Of a stretch of DNA of 34,534 bases, positions 24,325 to 30,554 are shown piece after piece; within the stretch, counting starts at the first letter, position 1; each line of letters begins with the position of its first letter. The stretch is from Candidatus Kuenenia stuttgartensis. GTDB lineage: Bacteria > Planctomycetota > Planctomycetia > Planctomycetales > Planctomycetaceae. The notes under the pieces were generated by a model. It was not told where the DNA came from and did not search any database. It worked only from the letters and a program-made list of their open reading frames with translations. Location of the stretch: NCBI GenBank assembly GCA_945861465.1, contig CAMAVB010000054.1, positions 1 to 34,534 of the forward strand, written 5' to 3'. The position numbers and the translations under genes were made by a program.

Positions 24325-24564
24325 TTAAGCTTCTTTTTTCGGATCACAGTGCGTTCTGCACCAGAACACCAGGAATCCGTGCAACAGGATTCCAGCTCCC
24401 CACCCGAGGAGTACCCAGCGACACCAGAGTTTGTCGGGAGATCTGACAAGGTTCAGAGTCACCAGACCGGCATTCACGAGTAGAAAGACGGTGAGATGAA
24501 TCCAGAAACCCTTCGGCTCTCTGCGATGTCTCATGGATACCTGTGCATGTTGCGTGTTTGCCAT
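24325..24564 (-). CDS. 2TM domain protein
   Basis: A 79-residue protein of the small '2TM domain' family. A basic N-terminus (QVSMRHRREPKGFWIHL) leads to helix 1 (about 22-42, HLTVFLLVNAGLVTLNLV), a short SPDKLWCRW loop and helix 2 (about 50-70, VLLGWGAGILLHGFLVFW) followed by a Cys/His/Lys tail. The loop SPDxLW and 'LGWGxGxxxHG' are the family hallmarks. The same domain is found fused to histidine kinases and LytTR regulators elsewhere; here it stands alone. ATG at 24564 has AAAGG three bases upstream and GGA further away. Function unknown. Confidence 0.8.
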   Translation of the reverse strand: MANTQHAQVSMRHRREPKGFWIHLTVFLLVNAGLVTLNLVRSPDKLWCRWVLLGWGAGILLHGFLVFWCRTHCDPKKEA

Positions 24565-24613
24565 CGACCTTTATTCCATTCCGATTATTGGGAACTAGCT
24601 GTTCAGCCACCGT

Positions 24614-24874
24614 TCATTGAGACTGATCACTTCGCCGGTGCGGCAACTGACGCAGTGAGACTGCCTTGTAGAGAGTCTTCACTCGCATTGAAGCGGCTGG
24701 AGAGCTCTTGCCGTCACCTGAAAAGCCCAGAAAGTCCTCCATATCGCGTGCTGCGTCGCGCTCAGCAGTTTCCGCGTTGAGCTCGTTCTGCCATTGCCAT
24801 GCCTTAAGAGCAGCACTTCGATTCGTTTGTTGATCGTACAACATGACTGTGTTTCCGTTCTCAAGGACTTTCAA
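24614..24874 (-). CDS. small unrecognised protein, doubtful
   Basis: An 86-codon frame starting at TTG, without a good ribosome site. The translation (VMLYDQQTNRSAALKAWQWQ, then ELNAETAERDAARDMEDFLG) is polar and could be one helix plus a basic tail. No family recognised. An in-frame stop lies just upstream, so it cannot be extended. Included because it fills a gap in a run of small minus-strand genes; it may be non-coding. Confidence 0.3.
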   Translation of the reverse strand: MKVLENGNTVMLYDQQTNRSAALKAWQWQNELNAETAERDAARDMEDFLGFSGDGKSSPAASMRVKTLYKAVSLRQLPHRRSDQSQ

Positions 24875-24962
24875 TGAACTTTCAGGTTACGTGCCACGAA
24901 CAAATACACCACCAAGGCTGGCTGCCGCGTATGACCTATGGCCATTTCTCAAGACCACCATT

Positions 24963-25190
24963 TCAGCCTTTGCGCGCGCCGAACCCGATCAAGAGGATTC
25001 CGCAGACAACTGCCAGCCCGCTGAGGGCTGCTGGAACCGGCCATGTGCGATTCGATTCGGCCGTGGCAGTGATTGGTCCGACATCGATCACGACGTCGCG
25101 ACTCCTGTAAGGAATGCCTCGATACGACAGCGCGACCGCGCCCGCGCCGATCAATAACAATCCGATCACAGCTATAAGCTTGTTACGCAT
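24963..25190 (-). CDS. DUF3185-like small membrane protein
   Basis: A 75-residue protein with two membrane helices: LIAVIGLLLIGAGAVALSY (4-22) and PAALSGLAVVCGILLIGFG (about 53-72). Between them is the family pattern SRDVVIDVGPITATAESNRT, that is 'DIGPI.ATAE' followed by a proline-led second helix. Such proteins are common in bacterial stress clusters and have no known role. Start at 25190 chosen for AGAG eight bases upstream and because the helix then begins right after MRNK; the open frame extends 18 codons further. It is 53 bases after the stop of the preceding small gene. Confidence 0.75.
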   Translation of the reverse strand: MRNKLIAVIGLLLIGAGAVALSYRGIPYRSRDVVIDVGPITATAESNRTWPVPAALSGLAVVCGILLIGFGARKG

Positions 25191-25243
25191 GAGACCAACT
25201 CTTTCATTCCACGGGATTCTGTTAACGCGTTTGAAGCAACTCA

Positions 25244-25624
25244 TCAGTAATTCGTAACGGCAGAGTTTCCAAAGTACACGACTTCGGAAGCACCCTGCAT
25301 TTTGGCAATTTCCGCAGTCTTGTCGGCAAGTTCAGGCACAACAACAGCCGCGAAAACAATCAGGTCATTTGCGACGGCGGCTAGATATCGCTGGAGCATT
25401 TCGCCTTCCATGTCTCCGAAGAAATACTGTGATACCGTTTCCTTCCATGTTTCCAGACGTTTGGTTCCGTTGGGGCCATTGAGAACTTCTACCTCGCGGA
25501 CTCCCAGAATCGCGAGCGATTCACACAGAGCCTTGAGTTGATAACGATACTTGACGACTCCAATGACTTTTCCATACAGCGCCCGATCCAGCTTCTGTTC
25601 GATGGTTTCGGTATTATTATTCAT
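25244..25624 (-). CDS. conserved protein of unknown function, 126 residues
   Basis: A soluble alpha/beta protein. Notable stretches: VVKYRYQLKALCESLAILGV, REVEVLNGPNGTKRLETWKE, a QYFFGDMEGEMLQRYLAAVA helix and VVYFGNSAVTNY at the C-terminus. The pattern LGVREVEVLxGxxG..FGD.E..M..RYL recurs in other planctomycete and proteobacterial stress clusters from memory, resembling the first half of general-stress flavodoxin-like folds, but no catalytic motif is seen. The start has AAGGA eight bases upstream; it overlaps the end of the preceding gene by 8 bases. Confidence 0.7.
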   Translation of the reverse strand: MNNNTETIEQKLDRALYGKVIGVVKYRYQLKALCESLAILGVREVEVLNGPNGTKRLETWKETVSQYFFGDMEGEMLQRYLAAVANDLIVFAAVVVPELADKTAEIAKMQGASEVVYFGNSAVTNY

Positions 25625-25823
25625 TGTGTGAATCCTTGGTTCTTAAGCCTCGTGTAGCGGCTCCGGCATCGTGTTTGACTTTATCAGTGTCCACGGACAG
25701 CTTGACGTCGATGTGGTGGTCCCCAGTTTCGCGGTCACCAGCTAATGTGAACCAGCCTCGGTAAACCCCAGCGCCGACGACAAAAATGGCGAGCAAAGTG
25801 ATCACCTGACAGAATCTCTTCAA
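25617..25823 (-). CDS. small membrane-anchored protein, TTG start
   Basis: A 68-residue protein. One hydrophobic helix (residues 6-23, QVITLLAIFVVGAGVYRGW) is followed by a polar, charged part with HHIDVKLSVDTDKVKHDAG. Its DVKLSVDTDKVK resembles the DVDIKL tail of the small lipoprotein at 7586-7777, so they may share a minimal charged domain. The start codon is TTG with AAGGA nine bases upstream; no ATG fits. It overlaps the next gene by 8 bases. No known family. Confidence 0.6.
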   Translation of the reverse strand: MKRFCQVITLLAIFVVGAGVYRGWFTLAGDRETGDHHIDVKLSVDTDKVKHDAGAATRGLRTKDSHNE

Positions 25824-25860
25824 AAAGAATATCCTTCTGAAACAGGTATACAGGAAGCCC

Positions 25861-26025
25861 TTACCCGATATGCACTTTGTCCAGCATCACCAAAACCACC
25901 AGAATCAACAACACCAGACCCAGTCCGCCGCTGGGGTAATAGCCCCAGTTGCGACTGTGCGGCCAACTTGGCACTGCACCGAGGAGCATCAGAATCAACA
26001 AGACAATTAAAATTGTTCCCAACAT
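25861..26025 (-). CDS. DUF3309 family small membrane protein
   Basis: A 54-residue protein that matches DUF3309 well: helix 1 (LGTILIVLLILMLLGAVP), the invariant-type loop WPHSRNWGYYPSGGLG and helix 2 (LVLLILVVLVMLD). Start at 26025 chosen for GGAG nine bases upstream and because the family begins at MLGTI; the open frame extends 13 codons further. Function unknown; often adjacent to CsbD and DUF2383 genes, as here within a few kilobases. Confidence 0.9.
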   Translation of the reverse strand: MLGTILIVLLILMLLGAVPSWPHSRNWGYYPSGGLGLVLLILVVLVMLDKVHIG

Positions 26026-26201
26026 GAGTGTATTCTCCGTCAAAGGGATGTAGCAAAAAAACATGAGCCGAAGCGGGTAAGGGAAGTCGAGTGACGAGCA
26101 ACGCCCGTCACCCGGACTTTGGACAAGAGCATCGGTCGATGCTGCGATCTTCAGATCTGTCGTGGGAAACTACTTTTCCTTGACGACGGTTTCGAGACAG
26201 A

Positions 26202-26645
26202 TCACTTCTGGGCCATCTTGACCATGTCGCGACATTCCGCAGCACAGTTGCGGCAAGACTTGGCACATGCAGCCATTTGCTTGTCGTCTTTCATCTTTTC
26301 GCAGGCCGCTGCGCAGTCTTCACAACACTTTGCGCAACACTCGGCGGCATGAGCGGAGTATGCACTTTCACGCCCACACAATGTGGCACACAATCGACAG
26401 CATTCAGCGCAATCAACGCAGCAGTGCATGCAGGATGCGTGTTCTTTCTTCCCGTCCGACACCATCGACGCACAGTGATGGAAGCATCCATCGCACTCGA
26501 CAGCACAAGCCGAGCAGGTCGTCGCGCACTTCATCATCATGGCCGCGTGCGGACTTTCTTTCTCGCCCAGTCCGGTGGATGTCACCGGATTTCCTGCAAG
26601 AACAGCAAGAGCCACCGCACACATTGAAATCGCTGTGTAAATCAT
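26202..26645 (-). CDS. Cys-rich four-helix copper-binding protein, exported
   Basis: A 147-residue protein with an N-terminal signal (IYTAISMCAVALAVLAGNPV) and about 24 cysteines in the mature part arranged as CxxC/CxxxC along helices: CATTCSACAVECDGC, ASCMHCCVDCAECC, AAECCAKCCEDCAAACEKM, CAKSCRNCAAECRDM. This is the pattern of DUF326/Csp-type copper storage proteins, in which Cys pairs line a four-helix bundle and bind many Cu(I) ions; the signal peptide resembles the exported Csp1 form. His residues near the mouth of the bundle (DGCFHHCASM, KEHASCMH) could also bind metal. ATG at 26645 has AAAGGAAAAG upstream. It stands alone, with no copper regulator or pump nearby. Confidence 0.88.
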   Translation of the reverse strand: MIYTAISMCAVALAVLAGNPVTSTGLGEKESPHAAMMMKCATTCSACAVECDGCFHHCASMVSDGKKEHASCMHCCVDCAECCRLCATLCGRESAYSAHAAECCAKCCEDCAAACEKMKDDKQMAACAKSCRNCAAECRDMVKMAQK

Positions 26646-26958
26646 AATACTTTTCCTTTAACTCAAAAAATCTTTGACGATTGACAGAAGCAACATGCTG
26701 CCGTCATCCAGGAGCTTTCCTGCGCAAACTGCGCTCTGCTTAACGTACTTGATGGCGTGCTGCTGAACACACTTTTCAGTTCAACGTCCGTTTATTCGGC
26801 ACGCGTCGAAACTTCCCGAAATTGACGTTGTGTTTCGTTGCCGCTTTGCCACTGCGGGGATCTCCGTTGTCACTGAGTCAGTGAAGTTCAGTCTGTGTCA
26901 CTGCGGACTCAGCACCCGCCGGAGTCAGCAGCGGGGCTGATGCTGTTCGTCGATGCGA
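26646..26958. other. intergenic stretch upstream of the copper-binding gene
   Basis: About 310 bases with no gene. A near-match to a sigma-54 promoter (minus strand ACGGCAGCATGTTGCTTC at about 26690) has one base too few between GG and GC and is not counted. Confidence 0.35.
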
Positions 26959-27177
26959 CTAATTTGCGGCTTTGACCGGCTTTAGTCCGTCAGCAAAATC
27001 ACTCATTTCCTTTTCCGCACGTTCTTTGGCATAGCCGTAGCGTTCCTGCAGAATTCCGACCATCTGATCCCGCTGCCCAGCGATTGTGGTCAGATCGTTG
27101 TCGGTGAGCTTTCCCCATTTTTCCTTGACCTTGCCCGTCATTTGTTTCCAGTCGCCTTTGATTTGATCCCAGTTCAT
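26959..27177 (-). CDS. CsbD family stress protein
   Basis: A 72-residue CsbD-family protein (YjbJ type): MNWDQIKGDWKQMTGKVKEK, then WGKLTDNDLTTIAGQRDQMV and LQERYGYAKERAEKEMSDF. Small hydrophilic helical protein, strongly induced in general stress in many bacteria, role unknown. The ATG at 27177 is preferred because AAGGAG lies eight bases upstream, while the earlier in-frame ATG is only two bases from it. It stands alone on the minus strand. Confidence 0.95.
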   Translation of the reverse strand: MNWDQIKGDWKQMTGKVKEKWGKLTDNDLTTIAGQRDQMVGILQERYGYAKERAEKEMSDFADGLKPVKAAN

Positions 27178-27483
27178 CGTCATCACTCCTTAGAATTTGT
27201 CAGTCCGGATTAAGCGAAGTTGCCGTCCGGAAACACACACTTCCTGCATCGTTACATTGGTTCGAAGACCTTCACGGTCGATGCTAACGCCGGTTCGCAG
27301 ACGTGATCTATTTGCTGAAATTCAATCCGTGGTCATCGTCAGCTGAACCCAGCATTTTAAAATTGAACTTAGAGGTCAACTTAAAAAACAACACTCAGAT
27401 CATTTGCAGGAGAACGTTTTCGCAGAATCTGCCGCGACAGATCAGGGAATGAGTATTGCCTGTCGACACGTGGCTGAGACGAA
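27178..27483. other. intergenic stretch between csbD-type gene and the His/Cys-rich gene
   Basis: About 300 bases. A longer minus frame (27381-27917) crosses it but is the shadow of the secreted protein gene and CsrA region. No promoter or hairpin is convincing. Confidence 0.35.
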
Positions 27484-27747
27484 TCAATAGCTGCAGCCGT
27501 AACTGCCATTCCTGTAACCGCCGTTGAAATGAGTGCCGTGTCCGTAGTGGATCTGGCAAGAGTTATTCCAGCCGTGGCCATGAATGCCGCAACCGGGATG
27601 GACATGAACCCGGTTACACAGCTGACTTTGACGACAGTTGTGCTGTCGACTCTGATGTCGCCATTGATTCGCTTCCGCATCGGCGTTGCCAAGGAACAAC
27701 GCAAACGCTGAAGCCAGCACTGCAAGTGACAATTGATGTCGTAACAT
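27484..27747 (-). CDS. small secreted His/Gly/Cys-rich protein
   Basis: An 87-residue protein with a clear signal peptide (MLRHQLSLAVLASAFALFLG, cut near NADAEA) and a mature part of about 60 residues rich in His, Asn, Gly and Cys: HQSRQHNCRQSQLCNRVHVH, PGCGIHGHGWNN, HYGHGTHFNGGY. The Cys and His content suggests metal binding or a disulphide-linked surface protein. The start at 27747 has AAGGAAG seven bases upstream; the longer frame does not. No family recognised. Next gene upstream is csrA, 102 bases away. Confidence 0.7.
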   Translation of the reverse strand: MLRHQLSLAVLASAFALFLGNADAEANQWRHQSRQHNCRQSQLCNRVHVHPGCGIHGHGWNNSCQIHYGHGTHFNGGYRNGSYGCSY

Positions 27748-27849
27748 TCCGGAACTTCCTTTGAGTAACAAACATGAGCCCAATGGCCCGAAAATCCTGC
27801 GAGGTACAGTCCTCTCAGGTGTCCACGTTTCAAACTCAGTAAAAGCTCG

Positions 27850-28050
27850 TCACGCGGACCGGACTGACATGCCGCCGTGAATTCGATCCCAAACTTCAAG
27901 TCGATGGATGAGAACATCGGGCGAAGCGTCGAAGCCCAGCTTCACAACGCCATTTTTGATTTCCAGCACCGTCACTTTGACAAATAGTCCGGAGACATCT
28001 GTTCCGCCGACCACAATTGACTCGTGCTGTTTCCTGGACAGGACCAACAT
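27850..28050 (-). CDS. csrA: CsrA/RsmA carbon-storage regulator
   Basis: A 66-residue CsrA: MLVLSRKQHESIVVGG, VKVTVLEIKNGVVKLGFDA and SPDVLIHRLEVWDRI. The RNA-contacting Arg in the conserved 'VHRLEVW' position and the Leu-Ser-Arg start are intact. It is an RNA-binding dimer that blocks or activates translation at GGA motifs in leader sequences. The ribosome site AAGGAGG precedes ATG by seven bases. Two tandem hairpins lie 150-270 bases upstream. Targets in this window would be leaders with GGA in loops; several small genes have AAGGA sites, but this is not specific evidence. Confidence 0.92.
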   Translation of the reverse strand: MLVLSRKQHESIVVGGTDVSGLFVKVTVLEIKNGVVKLGFDASPDVLIHRLEVWDRIHGGMSVRSA

Positions 28051-28197
28051 GACTTAACCTCCTTGTTCGCAAAACGTCAGCCAACCTGCTTCGCCCCGCA
28101 CGACGGACACTGAATTTGTGTCTGACTCGCGGCATTGACGAATCCCGGGGTTCCGGATCACCGGCTATACCCGGATTCACTCAGGCACCCACAAACG

Positions 28198-28250
28198 AAA
28201 AAAGCCGACACGGTCGATCCCCTGGAAGGATTCCACCATGTCGGCTTTCT
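28198..28250 (-). terminator. hairpin terminator, tandem copy 1
   Basis: Stem AAGCCGACATGGT / ACCGTGTCGGCTT on the minus strand with GGAATCCTTCCAGGGGATC between, followed by TTTTTT when read leftwards. It shares its stem and the AATCCTT part of the loop with the next hairpin. Confidence 0.7.
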
Positions 28251-28273
28251 TCACTGCTCACAACGCAAGCAAT

Positions 28274-28322
28274 AAAAAAAGCCGACGTGGTGAAACCCAA
28301 AGGATTTCACCGCGTCGGCTTA
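28274..28322 (-). terminator. hairpin terminator, tandem copy 2
   Basis: Minus strand stem AAGCCGACGCGGTGAAA / TTTCACCACGTCGGCTT with loop TCCTTTGGG, followed by TTTTTTTA. Long near-perfect stem plus T run: strong intrinsic terminator, facing csrA although no minus-strand gene lies upstream of it. Confidence 0.75.
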
Positions 28323-28718
28323 CTCATTAACTCGCCAACCGATAAGAACCGGCTTGCGATTTATTTAGTCGTCCGAATACCACAAACTCATGTGCCAGCA
28401 CCAAATACTGTTCACACTCGCCTGCGATGATAGCGAAGTGAATCCGAAATGCAATGCAGCCTGTGACTATCTTTCATAATAAATTGAATTTCGCTCACAT
28501 CTCTTGTGATTGGTCCATCGGATTGTTTTCAGATCTCCGTGAAGACGACATCCGCAGTCCGCAGCCACGCCACTTTGATCGTGAACGACAGACACTGAAC
28601 CTGGTCTCGTTTCAAACAAGTGGCACAATCGAGTATCATTGACAGCGTCGGTCAGGAGACGATGACGAGATGTGGGTGATTTGCATCCATTGATGACTCG
28701 ACCCGACAGGAGATAGGT
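28323..28718. other. intergenic stretch upstream of the DUF2294 gene
   Basis: About 395 bases, AT-richer than its surroundings, with no convincing coding frame on either strand. It must hold the promoter of the DUF2294 gene; TGGCAC at about 28621 lacks a matching -12 box. Confidence 0.35.
28708..28712 (+). promoter_or_regulatory. ribosome binding site that sets an ATT start
   Basis: AGGAG, six bases before the ATT codon at 28719. It is the only good site upstream of the DUF2294 gene and decides the start in favour of ATT over the downstream ATG at 28761. Confidence 0.65.
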
Positions 28719-29105
28719 ATTAAGACACAAGGCGAAATTGAAGCTGCAGTCTGCGACGGAATGTCACGGTTCGAGCACGATTTCATGGGCCGAGGTCCGA
28801 AAGACATCCGCACGCATCTGATTGGGGATCTATTGGTTGTTCGACTGCAGGGAGTTCTGACCGCTGCCGAACAGCATCTGGTGACGACACTTCCTCCTGA
28901 AAAAGGCCGTGATCTGTTGAAACAGGTCCGGACCCAACTGATCGAGATCGCCAGACCAGCACTGGAAAAACTCATCAGCGACACCACGGGCTGCAAGCCG
29001 ATCAGCATGCACCACGATATCAGCACGATCACTGGTGAGGAAGTTGTGATTTTCACACTCGTCGAGTCACCAGACTTCCGACCTTCGACAAGTAAAGCTC
29101 GATAA
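28719..29105 (+). CDS. DUF2294 (MpsC-like) protein, apparent ATT start
   Basis: A 128-residue DUF2294 protein. The family's N-terminal 'K-x-x-G-E-I-E-A-A-(I/V)' stretch is present (IKTQGEIEAAV), followed by RFEHDFMGRGPKDIRTHLIG, LVVRLQGVLTAAEQHL, GRDLLKQVRTQLIEIARP and ISTITGEEVVIFTL. The family is linked in some bacteria to a Na+/H+ or bicarbonate transport accessory (MpsC) and otherwise uncharacterised. The usual ATG is missing: in the only frame that yields the conserved N-terminus there is no ATG, GTG or TTG between an upstream stop (28677) and codon 28761; an ATT at 28719 sits six bases after AGGAG. A start at 28761 would cut off 14 conserved residues and lacks a ribosome site. Confidence 0.85.
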   Translation: MKTQGEIEAAVCDGMSRFEHDFMGRGPKDIRTHLIGDLLVVRLQGVLTAAEQHLVTTLPPEKGRDLLKQVRTQLIEIARPALEKLISDTTGCKPISMHHDISTITGEEVVIFTLVESPDFRPSTSKAR

Positions 29106-29124
29106 TTGGCGATCTTTCTTGACG

Positions 29125-29199
29125 CGGGCTTCGTCCGCAACCGAAACAAGTAAGCAGATTTCGCTGAAATCTGCTGTGCCGACTTCGGCGAAGTCGGCC
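29125..29199. repeat. cluster of three TTCG-loop hairpins
   Basis: GCGGGC-TTC-GTCCGC (29125-29139), GCAGATTTC-GCT-GAAATCTGC (29155-29175) and GCCGACTTC-GGC-GAAGTCGGC (29179-29199). The last two are perfect 9-base stems with the same geometry, and a partial third copy (TAGTCGGCC) follows. They lie just after the DUF2294 stop. Only the stem sequence changes between units, as in REP-like repeat families. Confidence 0.75.
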
Positions 29200-29503
29200 T
29201 ACATTGTAGTCGGCCTCAAAATGATGCGTTGCAAAAAATCGTCTCAGAAATATTCAACTCTCAACGTTTGCAGAGCAGAGTCTCTGTGTTGCCCGTGGCT
29301 GCAATCGCGCCCGGGTCAACGAGATGTGGTACCAGATTCCACCTCAATCAGCGCAGTGGTTTCGCGAAAATGCTGAAACCATGATCCGAGTCTGCTTTTT
29401 GCTCATAGCCAGAGGCGCCAACGAACTCTTTCAGCAGGCAATGTGCCACTAACGACCTTGTCGCATGAAATCAACTTTCAGTGAATCCGTAGTGTCACTC
29501 ATG
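29200..29503. other. convergent intergenic stretch
   Basis: About 300 bases between the DUF2294 gene and the transglutaminase gene. No coding frame stands out. A sigma-54-like match (minus TGGCACATTGCCTGCT, 29431-29446) reads away from any gene and is not counted as a promoter. Confidence 0.35.
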
Positions 29504-30343
29504 TCACGCCGTCGATACAGCTGCTTGTGAAATATCAGCGACATTGGCGGTGCTGTCGTTTGTAGATTTTGTGGCCTGCACGACTTTGTGAGTCATTAAT
29601 GCAGCGCCAATCAGCGTTGCGAAAGATGCATCTGCAGCATCTCGCCCGACACCGATTCGGACAAAACCACCAATAGAGGCCATTCTGGCAGGATCGAACA
29701 GGTACCAGTGTCCGTCGAGAAACGCTTCAAAAAAACCATGGAAGTCCGGCGGGTGCAGATCCACCGCGTAGCCTGCAACGTATCTCGCCGGGATTCCCAC
29801 ACCACGGCAAAGCGTTATCGCCAGATGCGCATAGTCACGACACACACCGGTTCTTGACAATACGACGTCCGCAGCAGTCGTCGTGGCATTTGTGCTGCCT
29901 GGCGTATATTCGAGATGAGAGTTAACCCAATCGCAGATCGCTTTGACACGACTAAACCCTCGCGGCACATTTCCGAATTCTTCAAACGCAAATTTTGACA
30001 ACAAATCACTCTCGCAGTAACGACTTGGATTCAGATACGTGAGTATCTCAGCCGGGATCTGCGCCGCGATTGACTCGCCCACAGTCGTCGGCACTTCCAC
30101 ATCTGGTGACAGTTCAACGGTCGCGCGATAACTGAAATGCATTTCACAGGGCTCAGCGACGATCCGCTGCAACTGATTTCCCTCAATCCCAATTGGACAT
30201 ATCTCAATATTCAAGTGTGGTTCGATGCGAAATTGACCGCGAATCAGCCGTTGATGTTCGGTTTGAGCTGCGGCGATCTGAAACAGAAAAATTGTGGACT
30301 GACGAATCTGATAAGTCAGGTCACAGCTGACATCAATCTGTTG
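29504..30343 (-). CDS. bacterial transglutaminase-family protein
   Basis: A 279-residue transglutaminase-like protein. Residues 1-90 are the N-terminal beta domain (VSCDLTYQIRQSTIFLFQIA, HFSYRATVELSP). The catalytic core holds Cys in SRTGVCRDYAHLAI, His in DFHGFFEAF and Asp in WYLFDPAR, so the triad is complete. Family members act as amidases, peptidases or cross-linkers; the substrate is unknown. Start at 30343 (GTG) chosen for AAGGA eight bases upstream, and it gives the usual N-terminus; the frame extends 13 codons further. It lies next to the Anbu gene, and this pair recurs in Anbu loci of other bacteria, suggesting a peptide-tagging or processing task. Confidence 0.88.
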   Translation of the reverse strand, partial: QQIDVSCDLTYQIRQSTIFLFQIAAAQTEHQRLIRGQFRIEPHLNIEICPIGIEGNQLQRIVAEPCEMHFSYRATVELSPDVEVPTTVGESIAAQIPAEILTYLNPSRYCESDLLSKFAFEEFGNVPRGFSRVKAICDWVNSHLEYTPGSTNATTTAADVVLSRTGVCRDYAHLAITLCRGVGIPARYVAGYAVDLHPPDFHGFFEAFLDGHWYLFDPARMASIGGFVRIGVGRDAADASFATLIGAALMTHKVVQATKSTNDSTANVADISQAAVSTA

Positions 30344-30406
30344 CACAGGAAAAATCCTTTCAGGAAGAAAAGCAGGAAGCAATGGCCAGTCTCACGCAAA
30401 ACTGTG

Positions 30407-30514
30407 GTAAGGACCGCTCGAGAAATAACTGTCTCTTTTTATACCCCTCACCCTGCCCTCTCCCCTTCCAGGGGAGAGGAGGATGCGGTCAATTATTTCT
30501 CGAACGGTCCTAAG
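30407..30514. mobile_element. MITE-like element with long inverted repeats
   Basis: Two arms, AAGGACCGCTCGAGAAATAA on the left and TAGGACCGTTCGAGAAATAA (as its inverted partner) on the right, flank a centre with CCCTCACCCTGCCCTCTCCC and a CCCCTTCCAGGGG hairpin. TA occurs at both edges, which fits a Tc1/IS630-type TA target. No transposase frame inside. It separates the transglutaminase gene (stop of arm is about 60 bases past its start) from the Anbu gene on the other side, splitting an otherwise typical operon. Confidence 0.8.
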
Positions 30515-30554
30515 TCGATGGTCACATACCGTTGAAGAGACCGGCCTTCAGGCG

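Noticed and set aside
26683-26702. Minus strand ACGGCAGCATGTTGCTTC as a sigma-54 promoter of the copper-binding gene.
   Set aside because: GG and GC are nine bases apart instead of ten, and the -24 box is poor.
27381-27917. 178-codon minus frame overlapping the secreted protein and csrA.
   Set aside because: It lies out of frame with two better supported genes and its composition is unlike protein.
28086-28165. Minus frame ending in IQCPSCGAKQVG, like half a zinc ribbon.
   Set aside because: Only one CxxC, no start codon in the open part, and the stop falls just before csrA's ribosome site.
28384-28400. Minus strand TGGCACATGAGTTTGTG as a sigma-54 site.
   Set aside because: The -12 GC is not present at the required spacing and two terminators follow before csrA.
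29431-29446. Minus strand TGGCACATTGCCTGCT, a one-mismatch sigma-54 site.
   Set aside because: No minus-strand gene follows within 1 kb, and the upstream blocks of the two accepted copies are absent.
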